DNA of 64,000 bases from Blautia faecicola (lineage in GTDB: Bacteria > Bacillota > Clostridia > Lachnospirales > Lachnospiraceae): positions 2,513,501 through 2,577,500 of the forward strand of contig NZ_SDKC01000001.1 in NCBI RefSeq assembly GCF_004123145.1, given 5' to 3'. Of this stretch, positions 1 to 8,901 are shown in pieces. The first letter of the stretch is position 1. Every line of letters begins with the position of its first letter. A model generated the notes under the pieces. The model was given only the letters and a program-made list of their open reading frames with translations. It had not been told where the DNA came from and searched no databases. Made by a program: the position numbers and the translations under genes.

Positions 1-3000
1 CGTCATACATCCGGAGAACGCAGCCGTTATTTTCTTCGGCATAGCTGACAGCATTTGCAAAGTTATCAAACTGCTTCTCTGTTCCATTTGCTTTCACAAC
101 GAAGAGAATCTTCATACCACAACCGGTACAGATATGGTCGCTGTCGATATTCGCATGATCGCATGGTACAACTCTGACATTCGTCATAGAGTTCTGCTTT
201 GCTTCCTCATAGCTGATACCGTCAAATCGGTAACCCTCACCGAGCAGGTCGGCACAGGTCAGCCCTTCGATTTCGACCTTTATGCTGCCATAACTTCCGC
301 CGCAGAGGTAGGTTACTCTTGGATCCGGCAGCGCCCATTTATAGTCGGTAATGGTAAAGGAATCAAAGGAACCATTGTTGACCGTCAGCGTGCCTCCATG
401 CTGTTCAAATCTCGGAAATTTGCACGCGCCATCAACCGTCAGTGCACCACTGCTCAACAGAAAATATACATTCATGGTGCCTTCGCCGACAATCGTTATA
501 TCAGCGCCATATGAAATCTCATATTTTGCAGAATTCCAGTCAGCGTTCGGAGGGTTGATGATCGCATGTCCGTTCAGATCAAACGTCCATTTTCCTGAGC
601 CGCACGCACTCCAACTGTCTGATTTTTCCGCATCTCCATAAAGTTTCAGGTTATATTGTTTGTCTGGGTCTGCAGTGACAAGAGGGCTCGCTTTGTCCAT
701 CGCTTCCTCATAGCTGTCACCGGATACAAACTTTTCCTCGTTATTTTTATCAACATATTTGATCAATACGGTCGCCTGATATCCACAGTTTTCACATATG
801 CCGGTTTCCTCATTAAAGGAATGTTCCTTATGCACATAGAAGTACACCGTCGTGGTGTTGCCCGCTTTGTCACACACCTCAACTGTATGCCACTGTTCGT
901 TGTAAGCCGAATCAAGATTACAGGTATTGCTCCACACGCTGTACATGTATCCGCTGTGGGTTACATTTGCGCTTTCGAAATTTTCATCAATAAATTTAAG
1001 TGCTTTTCTTCCGCAGACCTGTACCCGCTGACCGTTTTCATAGCCTTCGATCACCGGTGGCGTCGTGTCAATGACAAAACCGTCGGTAGACAGATAGGTT
1101 ACATTGCCTGCCTCATCGGTCAGTCTTACATAGATCACATACTTGTTATCCGTATCGATATCGAATGTACCATCATATTCGGTAAAAGCCACCGCTGCAA
1201 GTTCTGCTTCGGTCATTCCTGCATTTGCAGGCAGATATTCGATCTTTACCGTTTCTCCGCTGTTGTCATCTGCGGTGATCGTAACTTTCTGTGCTTCATT
1301 GAAGAACAGACTAAAAATAGTCGTATCTGAGAAGCTGTTCCACTTCTTTTCACCGATGGTGATCTCACCGGTCGGTTTTTCACTGTCCACCCACTGTGCC
1401 GTCAGGGTAATGCTTTCCACGGTATCATCGGCTGCAAGATCTGCATAGGTCGTGTCCGCAGTAACAGAACTTTCACCGCATTTCCATCCGTTGAACGCAT
1501 AGCCTCCGTCCTTTGTCGGTTCGGCGATTCCGTCCAGTACCTTGTCTTCCCAGGTAACGGTCTTACTTTCAACCGCAGAACCGCCATCGCTGTCGAAGTT
1601 CACGGTATAGCTGTTTGCCGTCCACTGTGCAGTGAGCGTAAAGCCCTCCAGTACCGGGGTATCAAAATCGTAATCTTCCTCGCCCTTATACCATCCCTGG
1701 AATGCATAACCGTCCTTTTTGCATCCTGTCGGAATCTCCGCTTTCTGACCGCGCAGAACTTTCTGTGTATCGACTGTGCTTCCGCCGTTTGTGTCGATCA
1801 CAACATCGACCGTTGCGCTGTCGCTGATCGTTCCCGTGCCGGTCACTGTGCCATAGAAAATGCCGCCGATGATACTGCCATTATTTATGACTGTACCATT
1901 TTCATCAAAAACACCGCCACCAATTTCCCCGGTACAGGTAATAGTACCGAAAACTTTGCTTTTCCCAACATCCATGGCACCATCTATTCTAGCATTATCC
2001 TGCATTTCAAAGGAAACGGAATCGTCAGCGCAAAGCAGCTTTCCACTAATCACGCTGTCATCTTTCATCACAAATTTTGCAGAGTTGTCCTGCCGATTTT
2101 TGTTTTTCATCATAATCTCGCCGTTTATGCTGGCTTTTCCGCTGAGTGAAAGCTTTGTAAATGTAATGTTTTCGACACTTCCTGTTTCGGCATTGTCCTC
2201 CATGGTCAGACCGATGGCATTGCCGCCACCATCCAGTTCGCCGATGCTGGAACTGCCACTCAGGTGAAATCTCGCATCCTGTCCGGACTGTCCTACGGAT
2301 ACATGACCGCCGTTGGCATTGCCGCTCATGGTGAAATCAGCATTGCTGTCGATCCGAAGCACGCCATCATTCTGTGCATTACCGGTCATCGTGAATACGG
2401 TTCCACCCGCAACGGACAACACAGTATTTTCTGCGATCTTTCCGTTGTACATGGTAACCTTTGCATTGTCTCCGGTCAGTGTCAGATTTCCGATACTTCC
2501 CGCCGCACCACAGTCGGTAATGCCGAACCTACCGCCTGCATGGATCTCCGTGCCGGAATCTGCACCATTTATACTTTTGCCGTTCAGGCAGATGTTCACT
2601 CCGTCAGGCAGCGTGATGGCATCAGCAGAAAGGGTCACATCGTTTTTCAGATAATAATTTCCTGCCGCAGTCGGAAGCGCATCTGTCGCCGTCCACTGCT
2701 TCCACTCAATCTCCTCGTGGGTGTCATGTCCGTCATACGCCGTTCCACCACAAAGACAGTGGGTGTCATCGTGCTTTGTACTGAAATACACTTTGATTTC
2801 AGCTATGCTCCGCTCAGCATCCATTCCTCTTAAATAGGAAGGATAGATTTGAAATTTTCCGGTTGAGGCATCAAAATCGACCGCAACAGGATCACCGTCA
2901 GCGCTGACTGCCTCAATCTTTTCCACCTCATATCCAGCCTCCGGTGTTACGGTATAAGTCTTCGGCTGTGTAGAATGTGCCAGATAATACGCATCCGCAG

Positions 3001-3814
3001 GTGAAATACTTCCACCCTTATCTCCTGCCACGCTTGCTTTTACGCGTAAAAGGTCATAATTCGGCTTGATAAAAATCGCCACTTCCTCGTCCGGAATAGG
3101 ACCAAGGCATGAGTCATAAGCATTGATCCACTTTCCCTGCTGCCAGAAAACATTGCATCTGATACTGTCATAGTATTCAAAATAATCGGTATAATCCGTG
3201 CCGTCCTTACCGGTGATGGAGATTCGGAACGAACCGTTTTCAAGCTTATCCACCGTCTTTCTCACTTTGATGTCCAGTCCGCTGTAAAAGTTCGCCAGTT
3301 CATCGTCTTTGAAAAACGTAGCAGGAGCCATGCCGGTGCTGTCTGCTTCTCCCACCGTAAGCCCTGCAATATTACTCGAATCTTCCACCACATATACTTT
3401 AGGCTCAACATAGCGGTGCACGAAACGAATCTCTCCGGAATTCGATGCCTGTGACACATTGCTGATCAGCCACTCGCCCTCACTCGGTATGGCTTTGTAA
3501 TCAGTGCTGTTATCTGCAATTTCGATCCCCTTTCCCTCGAAATACACCTTTGCAGAGGCAGATGTGTCTGTGCGGTCCAGCCCGTCAAACTCTATGGAAT
3601 CATTCTGGCTGAATGACCGTTTGCCCGTGACCGCATCATAATAATAACTATACAGTGTTTCGTAGTTTTCTTCTTTGGAAAGTTCGGATACTTTCAGATT
3701 GACAGCTCCGTCCGCTTCCGCCGCAACTACCGGCAGAGGCACCATGGAAAACACCATGATGACTGTCAGAAACACAGAAAGTATCCTCTTTCCCAGTGTC
3801 ATTTTTGTATTCAT
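1..3814 (-). CDS. Large secreted InlB-repeat surface protein (3' end outside window)
   Basis: An uninterrupted minus-strand frame runs from an ATG at 3814 (AGGAG 7 nt upstream) to the left edge, at least 1271 codons. Residues 1-30 form a signal peptide (basic MNTKMTLGKR, hydrophobic core, VAA cleavage site). Residues about 400-660 are Asn/Gly-rich short repeats typical of pectate-lyase-like beta-helices. About 660-810 hold two InlB B-type repeats, each ending in LTAQW. A DTTPPV Ig-like junction lies near 918, and paired CxxC motifs (ICENCG near 1000, ICTGCG near 1230) follow. No anchor is visible because the C-terminus is outside the window. It is divergent from a LytTR two-component operon, which probably controls it. 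The role is inferred to be adhesion or surface structure; no catalytic domain is seen. Confidence 0.85.
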   Translation of the reverse strand, partial: MNTKMTLGKRILSVFLTVIMVFSMVPLPVVAAEADGAVNLKVSELSKEENYETLYSYYYDAVTGKRSFSQNDSIEFDGLDRTDTSASAKVYFEGKGIEIADNSTDYKAIPSEGEWLISNVSQASNSGEIRFVHRYVEPKVYVVEDSSNIAGLTVGEADSTGMAPATFFKDDELANFYSGLDIKVRKTVDKLENGSFRISITGKDGTDYTDYFEYYDSIRCNVFWQQGKWINAYDSCLGPIPDEEVAIFIKPNYDLLRVKASVAGDKGGSISPADAYYLAHSTQPKTYTVTPEAGYEVEKIEAVSADGDPVAVDFDASTGKFQIYPSYLRGMDAERSIAEIKVYFSTKHDDTHCLCGGTAYDGHDTHEEIEWKQWTATDALPTAAGNYYLKNDVTLSADAITLPDGVNICLNGKSINGADSGTEIHAGGRFGITDCGAAGSIGNLTLTGDNAKVTMYNGKIAENTVLSVAGGTVFTMTGNAQNDGVLRIDSNADFTMSGNANGGHVSVGQSGQDARFHLSGSSSIGELDGGGNAIGLTMEDNAETGSVENITFTKLSLSGKASINGEIMMKNKNRQDNSAKFVMKDDSVISGKLLCADDSVSFEMQDNARIDGAMDVGKSKVFGTITCTGEIGGGVFDENGTVINNGSIIGGIFYGTVTGTGTISDSATVDVVIDTNGGSTVDTQKVLRGQKAEIPTGCKKDGYAFQGWYKGEEDYDFDTPVLEGFTLTAQWTANSYTVNFDSDGGSAVESKTVTWEDKVLDGIAEPTKDGGYAFNGWKCGESSVTADTTYADLAADDTVESITLTAQWVDSEKPTGEITIGEKKWNSFSDTTIFSLFFNEAQKVTITADDNSGETVKIEYLPANAGMTEAELAAVAFTEYDGTFDIDTDNKYVIYVRLTDEAGNVTYLSTDGFVIDTTPPVIEGYENGQRVQVCGRKALKFIDENFESANVTHSGYMYSVWSNTCNLDSAYNEQWHTVEVCDKAGNTTTVYFYVHKEHSFNEETGICENCGYQATVLIKYVDKNNEEKFVSGDSYEEAMDKASPLVTADPDKQYNLKLYGDAEKSDSWSACGSGKWTFDLNGHAIINPPNADWNSAKYEISYGADITIVGEGTMNVYFLLSSGALTVDGACKFPRFEQHGGTLTVNNGSFDSFTITDYKWALPDPRVTYLCGGSYGSIKVEIEGLTCADLLGEGYRFDGISYEEAKQNSMTNVRVVPCDHANIDSDHICTGCGMKILFVVKANGTEKQFDNFANAVSYAEENNGCVLRMYD

Positions 3815-3850
3815 CCCGTTACTCCTTTTCCTATATTATTCTGATTTGTA

Positions 3851-3866
3851 ATCAATTGTAATTGAT
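3851..3866. repeat. 16-bp inverted repeat in the divergent promoter region
   Basis: ATCAATT and AATTGAT are separated by GT, giving 7-bp perfect arms. It lies in the untranslated leader of the surface protein gene, downstream of its -10. It could be a second operator or an mRNA feature; nothing decides between them. Confidence 0.4.
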
Positions 3867-3874
3867 AAGGAGTC

Positions 3875-3922
3875 ATTGTACAATCACCCTGACACAAGCG
3901 GTCAAAAAACGACATAAGTGGT
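3875..3922 (-). promoter_or_regulatory. LytTR-type operator and promoter of the surface protein
   Basis: Two direct repeats, GACACAAGCGGT (3891-3902) and GACATAAGTGGT (3911-3922), are spaced exactly 20 bp. On the minus strand they read ACCACTTATG and ACCGCTTGTG and end 10 bp upstream of a TACAAT -10 box (3875-3880), so they sit where an AgrA/LytTR activator covers the -35. Tandem repeats about two helical turns apart are typical of LytTR sites. The adjacent regulator is the natural candidate; binding is inferred. Confidence 0.6.
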
Positions 3923-3944
3923 AACTCTTTGCGATCTGAAAGCT

Positions 3945-3972
3945 TTGATTTTTAATATTCGAATGATATAAT
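3945..3972 (+). promoter_or_regulatory. Promoter of the LytTR regulator operon
   Basis: TTGATT (3945-3950) and TATAAT (3967-3972) are separated by 16 bp, about 50 bp upstream of the regulator's start codon. The LytTR-like repeats lie just upstream of the -35, allowing autoregulation. Confidence 0.6.
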
Positions 3973-4021
3973 AAATGAGTTGAAACTTATTCACCCTGCC
4001 ATACAAAGAGGAGCTTTTATT

Positions 4022-4735
4022 TTGAAAATCGCAATTGTCGAGGATGACATCCAGATGTATGAACATCTGCAAACCTGCTTATATGAATTACTCGGTTCAT
4101 CTGCTGAATACATATACTTTCCAAGTGGAGAATTTTTTCTGCAAACCTGGCAGCCAGGCACTTTTGAGCTGATTATTCTGGATATCTTTATGGACAGGCT
4201 TACCGGCATGGATGTGGCAAGAGAAATACGCAAGTCTGACCGGGAAGTACGCCTTGTCTTCAGTACGACCAGCAATGAATTCGCCAGTGAAAGTTACGAG
4301 GTAAACGCCTGCTACTATCTGCTTAAGCCATTCGGAAAAGACCGGGTAAAGGCCATGCTCGACCGCATAGATCTTGCACAGCTTGAGAAAATGCGTACCG
4401 TGCAGCTGCCGGACGGCACAACCATCGTTTTACGCGATATTATTTATGCAGACTATGCCGCTCACTGTACAACCCTGCACTGTAAACACGGCAGGAATAG
4501 CAGTGTCCGGGCAAATTTCTCAGAAATCGAAAAACTATTATCTGCCTACCCGTATTTTTTCAGCCCCTCAAAAGGGCTGATCGTCAATTTTTACGAGGTT
4601 GCCGCCCAAAACGCGGACACCTTTACCATGAGTGACGGCTGCCTCATCCCGATCAGCCGCCGGAAAGCAAAAGAAGTGAAGGAAGCCTATTCGTCGTTTC
4701 TTTTTGAACAGCTGCGAAAAGGAGGGAAAAACTGA
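4022..4735 (+). CDS. LytTR-family response regulator (AgrA-like)
   Basis: A 237-residue DNA-binding response regulator. The receiver domain (1-120) has acidic D8/D9, phosphoacceptor D54 in LIILDIF and conserved K102 in YYLLKPF. Residues 135-235 match a LytTR domain (YFFSPSKGLIVNF, LIPISRRKAKEVK). The start is a TTG at 4022, preceded by AGAGGAG 8 nt upstream. An in-frame TTG at 3980 would add 14 residues but has no ribosome site. The stop overlaps the start of the kinase gene (TGATG). Family members bind direct repeats near -35, which fits the repeats at 3891-3922. Confidence 0.93.
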   Translation: MKIAIVEDDIQMYEHLQTCLYELLGSSAEYIYFPSGEFFLQTWQPGTFELIILDIFMDRLTGMDVAREIRKSDREVRLVFSTTSNEFASESYEVNACYYLLKPFGKDRVKAMLDRIDLAQLEKMRTVQLPDGTTIVLRDIIYADYAAHCTTLHCKHGRNSSVRANFSEIEKLLSAYPYFFSPSKGLIVNFYEVAAQNADTFTMSDGCLIPISRRKAKEVKEAYSSFLFEQLRKGGKN

Positions 4736-6063
4736 TGCCGTCTGTTTCCCGGATCCTGGAAGTCCTTGTATACTCTCTGCTGAATTTTTTTCCGTTCCTT
4801 GTACTGGCGCTCTATCCGTTCCGACACTGTCTGCGTTTTTCAAAGGTCATTACCGGAACTCTGATCGGTTTTCTCACAGTCATTCAGGTACTGCTCGGCG
4901 CATGGGTCAGTTTTGTATCAGGAAACCACAGTGCAATCGCAAGCGCAGTCAGCACGATTCTCTACGCTGCATTCTATTTTCTCGCTGTGAAAAAGCATTT
5001 CGGCAAAACTTTATTTACCCTGCTGATGATCTCCAACCTTGCCAATCTGGCTGTTATCTCCGCCAAATGTCTGGAAGGACTGTTCTTTCCAACCCTGGCA
5101 ACGCAGGATTACCGCTGGTCATTCTCGCTGATGCTGTTTGCTGTGGAAGCAGTTCTTTCTGTTCCTGTATTTTTATACATGCGGTCCGTCTACACACCGG
5201 CTGTGGAAAAAGAACCGTCCGGTCTCGAATGGCGGTATATATGGCTGATTCCCGTAACCTTTTACCTGATGTGGTACTATGTACTCTACGGCAACACATC
5301 ACATTCCAGTCTGGAAATTGCCCTGCAGCCGAAAAATACACTGTTTCTCCTTGTCATCAATGTGGGGGCATTCCTGATCTACTACATCGTAACCCGTCTG
5401 GTTCTGGAACAAAACAGGTCGCTGGAATTGCAGGAGAAAAATCATCAGCTCACGATGCAGGCTATGGAGTATAAAAATCTGCAGGAAAAAATCACCGATG
5501 CCCGCCGGGCAAAGCATGATGTGCGCCATCATATCGCACTCATGCAAAACTACCTTGCTGATGGGAACCTTGATGCGCTCCGCGAATATCTTGCCAGATA
5601 TAACGAGAGTCTGCCAAACGACTCTCTTATCCGTTTCTGTGAAAATACTGCAGCTAACGCTGTATTGCTCTACTTTTCTCAGCAGGCAAAGGATAATGAT
5701 GTAGACTTTATTGCCCAGGTAGAGATCCCGGAAGATATCTTTATTTCAGACACCGATCTTTCCGTTTTATTCGGCAATCTGATTGAAAATGCCCTCGAAG
5801 CCTGCCGCAACGAATCCGGCAAGGACCGAAAAATCATGATCCGCGCCAGTCTGATCGGCAGTTCCTTTTGCATCACAGTGGACAATACTTTTTCAGGCGC
5901 ACTCAGACATACCCCCGACGGCATGCTTGTCTCAACAAAGCACAAGGGACTCGGTCTCGGCACACAATCCGTTAAAAGCATCGCCGCTCAGTACAGCGGC
6001 ATCTGTCGGTTTGAGATGCGGGACGGAATGTTTTATGCTTCGGTGATGTGCAATCGTAGCTGA
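4735..6063 (+). CDS. GHKL sensor histidine kinase (AgrC-like)
   Basis: A 442-residue membrane kinase. About six hydrophobic segments occupy residues 1-225, followed by a coiled coil (LVLEQNRSLELQEKNHQL) and the AgrC-type phosphoacceptor motif KHDVRHH, with H261 the likely site. The GHKL ATPase has an N-box (LFGNLIENALEACRN) and the G motif GLGLGTQSVKSIA. It overlaps the upstream regulator gene by one base, so the two are translationally coupled. The input signal is unknown; no AgrB or AgrD-like gene lies nearby. Confidence 0.93.
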   Translation: MPSVSRILEVLVYSLLNFFPFLVLALYPFRHCLRFSKVITGTLIGFLTVIQVLLGAWVSFVSGNHSAIASAVSTILYAAFYFLAVKKHFGKTLFTLLMISNLANLAVISAKCLEGLFFPTLATQDYRWSFSLMLFAVEAVLSVPVFLYMRSVYTPAVEKEPSGLEWRYIWLIPVTFYLMWYYVLYGNTSHSSLEIALQPKNTLFLLVINVGAFLIYYIVTRLVLEQNRSLELQEKNHQLTMQAMEYKNLQEKITDARRAKHDVRHHIALMQNYLADGNLDALREYLARYNESLPNDSLIRFCENTAANAVLLYFSQQAKDNDVDFIAQVEIPEDIFISDTDLSVLFGNLIENALEACRNESGKDRKIMIRASLIGSSFCITVDNTFSGALRHTPDGMLVSTKHKGLGLGTQSVKSIAAQYSGICRFEMRDGMFYASVMCNRS

Positions 6064-6137
6064 CCTTTGTAATTATTGATTATCGCGGCAGTCGCCAAAG
6101 TCTCATGCAAGCAATATAATACTACTCAAACATAACG

Positions 6138-6166
6138 TTGCAATAACTTTCTCTGTTGGGTATAAT
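6138..6166 (+). promoter_or_regulatory. Promoter of the AlbA-type gene
   Basis: TTGCAA (6138-6143), a 17-bp spacer and TATAAT (6161-6166) lie 37 bp upstream of the start codon. The same box with related flanks recurs at 12381-12409 before a decayed copy of this gene. Confidence 0.7.
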
Positions 6167-6202
6167 AAGAACATATATTCTGCATCTCAAAGGAGGGTTC
6201 CT

Positions 6203-6997
6203 ATGATAGAACAGCAAATTGCCGAAGCAACGGAATGTGATTTCAAAGTTGCTCTCGAAACACGAAAACCCAAAAGCTGGTTGAAAAGCGTCAGTGCTTT
6301 TTCCAATGGAATTGGTGGAACTTTGTTTTTCGGAATTTCTGATGATCGGAAACCTGTTGGATTATCTAATGTTCAAAAGGATGCTGAAGCAAGATTCTTA
6401 ACCAACGCCGGAAAACTCATGACCGATCAACACACGGTTTATAACTCCCGTATGTTCTGTACCAGATGGAACGGCTTAGGCAAAGGTTCTATCTTTGATG
6501 ATGCTTTAGACGATAAGGAATACGATATTTACATTATCCGTTCCATGCGGCGAAACCCTGTAATTGCTGACCTGTTCCACCGCATGAAATACATGGAACG
6601 CCGTGGAAGTGGCCTACGCAAAATCATCAGCGAAACCGAAAAATTACCTGGATATACAGCGGCATATAAGCCTGAATTTTCCTCAACAGCGACAGATTTC
6701 AGGGTCATCTTGAAAAATGTAAATTACCAACTTAGTCAGAAAAACTTAGTCAGTGACCAAGATGGTGACCAAGTTAGTGAGCAAGCTAAATCACCAGACA
6801 TCCCACACACAGTTTTGGATTTTTGTATAACAGAAAAAAGTAAGCAAGAAATTTGCTCATTTATTGGTTATCGAAATCTCACTTATTTTACAAGAAAATA
6901 TTTGAATCCACTACTGGCAAGCGGTCAGCTCAAAATGACTATTCCAGCTAAACCCAACAGCCGCAAACAAAAATATATTACCGTCCGTACCGAATAA
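6203..6997 (+). pseudogene. AlbA/ATPase-like regulator with internal deletions
   Basis: A 264-residue reading frame resembling the AlbA_2-domain 'ATP-binding' regulators of Firmicutes, which are normally near 450-500 residues. The N-terminal Schlafen/AlbA part is recognisable (KSVSAFSNGIGGTLFFGISDD). The sequence then jumps from VQKDAEA to RFLTNAGKLM, and again from DDALDDKEY to DIYIIRSMRRNPV, so most of the AlbA fold and the GHKL-like core are missing although the frame is kept. The end (RRGSGLRKI onward, Gln/Asp linker, winged-helix-like tail) is intact. Start ATG 6203 has AGGAGGG upstream. A second remnant lies at 12413-12544. Probably non-functional, but the frame is open and a shortened product is possible. 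Confidence 0.65.
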
Positions 6998-6999
6998 CC

Positions 7000-7050
7000 A
7001 AGAAGCAGGACAATGGAGGAGAGTCCAATGTCCTGCTTCTTATCTTTTTT
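7000..7050 (+). terminator. Intrinsic terminator of the AlbA-type gene
   Basis: AAGAAGCAGGAC (7000-7011) pairs perfectly with GTCCTGCTTCTT (7030-7041), giving a 12-bp stem followed by a T-rich tract to 7050. Confidence 0.85.
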
Positions 7051-7074
7051 GAAAGGATTTTCTTCTCTCAGAAA

Positions 7075-7263
7075 TCACCCATACACCCTGTCCTGAATCG
7101 TATATTTCAAATCCTGCACCTTACCCAACAGCCAGATCGCCGCAAGCGGCAATCCCATCGGACCAATCAAAAAAGCCATCAGCAACAGAATAAGCCCATT
7201 CTGTGGAGAATATGTAATCAGCACTGCAATACCTAACAAAGCAATAATATTAGCCGGAATCAT
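7075..7263 (-). CDS. Small two-helix membrane protein
   Basis: A 62-residue frame with two hydrophobic segments (residues 1-20 and 23-47) and a short basic/polar tail ending in DRVYG. No good Shine-Dalgarno precedes the ATG at 7263. I do not recognise the family with certainty. It sits between a terminator and an inverted repeat in a decayed island, so it may be a remnant. Confidence 0.45.
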   Translation of the reverse strand: MIPANIIALLGIAVLITYSPQNGLILLLMAFLIGPMGLPLAAIWLLGKVQDLKYTIQDRVYG

Positions 7264-7301
7264 TTGAATGATTGGTTAGGTGCGTTTCATAAGCGCACAA
7301 A

Positions 7302-7346
7302 AGCCGGAACAATCTGCCCTCAATCTATGAGAGCCTGATTCCGGCT
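7302..7346. terminator. Inverted repeat, terminator-like
   Basis: AGCCGGAA (7302-7309) and TTCCGGCT (7339-7346) form an 8-bp stem. A second small stem (GTGCG/CGCAC, about 7280-7298) is adjacent. T-rich sequence follows on both strands, though the tracts are short. Confidence 0.4.
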
Positions 7347-7400
7347 GTCCTCCTTTTTCATTATTTTGCTGATGATTGCCCGCTTTGTACGCCAATGGCC

Positions 7401-7586
7401 TCAACAGAGGCAGTGCAGAACTTCGCTCACGTTGTCAAACAGCACCGTTGAGATCAGTGCTTCGCCCTCTGCTTTTTTCTGCTGCTCAATCATAGAATTG
7501 AATCCGCCGATGGTGTCCCGTTCCAGTCCGCTCATGGAACCGCTGCGGTCTAAGATAAAAACGATCTCTGTTAAATTCTTTCTCAT
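7401..7586 (-). pseudogene. Truncated VWA-domain protein (decayed copy)
   Basis: From ATG 7586 this frame matches the first 59 or so residues of the intact VWA gene at 10395-11054, including the MIDAS DxSxS in FILDRSGSMSG. It ends abruptly after EVLH, where unrelated sequence begins. The upstream 75 bp also match the intact copy, except that the 78-bp palindromic insert present there is absent. Clearly a partial duplicate. Confidence 0.8.
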
Positions 7587-7695
7587 ATACTTGTCCTCCC
7601 AAAAGATTATGGCTGCTCGGTTTTGTACCTTACAGCCATAGTATAGCGGTTTTCTTTTGTGGAGTGGTCGCATGGAAAGCGACATTTCTTTGTCC

Positions 7696-8000
7696 TTATG
7701 CTCCGATCAGACTCTGGTCAAAAGCAAACAGTGCCTCGTTGATTTCATACACATTGTAGTTTCCCCATTCGACAAAATATTCTACAATGATATCGAATTT
7801 GCTCGAATGGGAAAGGGCAAAACCCGCCTTACCGAGCATCTCCTGCATCTGGGCAAGCGGCTCCAGTCCGCAGCACGATGAATGCAACCATCCACACCGC
7901 CGCCCAAAAGAGAAGTGTTGGCGACATTGACGATTGCGTCAACGCTCATTTTTGTAATATCGTTTCTGATAATCTGCAATGGCATGAAACCTACCCCCAT
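7696..8000 (-). pseudogene. Macrodomain/HTH protein, internally deleted copy
   Basis: The 5' part (from 8000) matches the macrodomain start, including SVDAIV and TSLLGGG, with an Ala-to-Val change in the NAAN motif and one Gly codon missing. After IHRAA the sequence jumps to the last 55 or so residues of the intact gene ([12 protein letters not shown], then [16 protein letters not shown]), in another frame. About 720 bp are missing relative to 11239-12255. The break falls in a short similarity, GCAAGCGG versus GCAAGCAG, suggesting a microhomology deletion. The promoter present at the intact copy is absent. Confidence 0.85.
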
Positions 8001-8142
8001 TCGTCAATTTATCAGCTATCACCTACAAACTTCCTGTAGCGTTTATTGTTAAGGAAGAATCGCTTAATTTATATCCAGCGTCACGGAACGATTGTAATAC
8101 TTGTTGCCTGCTGACATGCCCTTGTCTGTTCAAATATCTATA

Positions 8143-8901
8143 TTAAAGTGTTTCGTACATTGCTTTTAATTCTTCCAGAATCTTCTCCTTTGTTCTGCCA
8201 ACCAGCCCCAACTGTTTAATATCCACGTTTTCATTTTTCATACGCTGGACAAACTCTTGAATATCTGCATAAACTCCTTGGGGAGCCACTACCTTGGTGG
8301 TGGGATCAATCAACTCCGTCAGACGGAAAACATCATTCTTATGTTTCTTGATATTTTTGCTATCAACGTGTTCTCCTGCGGCCTTACGATCTGTCAAATC
8401 CATCCACGCTTTTGCCTTAAACAGAATCAAATATGCCGCATCCAAGACAGTTACTCCATCAACAACGACTTTCCCCTGCTTTAAAAATTCGTAGTAATCA
8501 TTGTCTAAAAGAATAGCAGACAGACTCGAAATGTCTTCGTCAACCGGCAGCGGCGTTAAAACTGCATCTTCCGGAAGCTAAATAGCATCCAGTTTTCGCG
8601 TGAAAAGTTCAATCATCGCAGGATATTGATTTGTAATTGGGTGACTAAACCGATAAAACTGCGGCACACCCGAACTTTTATTACAATGTTCATATCCAGC
8701 CTGTTTTACATATTCCCAGAATTTCTTTCCGAAATTTGCGTCAACTGCTTCTATAATCAGAACAAGATCAATGTCCTTTGTTGCTCGGAAATCCAAACTT
8801 TCTTCCGTCATCAGAATGTCACACGCTGTTCCTCCAATGATGGCATATTGTTCTTCACTGCCCTTGAACCATTCCTTAAAGCTATCAATTCCTGTAACCA
8901 T
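8143..8901 (-). pseudogene. AbiEii-like nucleotidyltransferase, one in-frame TAG
   Basis: The N-terminal half (8581-8901) has the nucleotidyltransferase pattern IIGGTACDILM, then the acidic ATKDIDLVLI. At 8578-8580 the frame reads TAG after KLDAI and continues open (LPEDAVLTPLPVDEDISSL, then YLILFKAKAWMDLTDRK) to a stop at 8143. The continuity shows a single nonsense mutation, for example CAG to TAG. The start overlaps the upstream winged-helix gene by 17 bp, the layout of AbiE-type toxin-antitoxin pairs. The product is probably inactive unless the TAG is suppressed. Confidence 0.75.
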
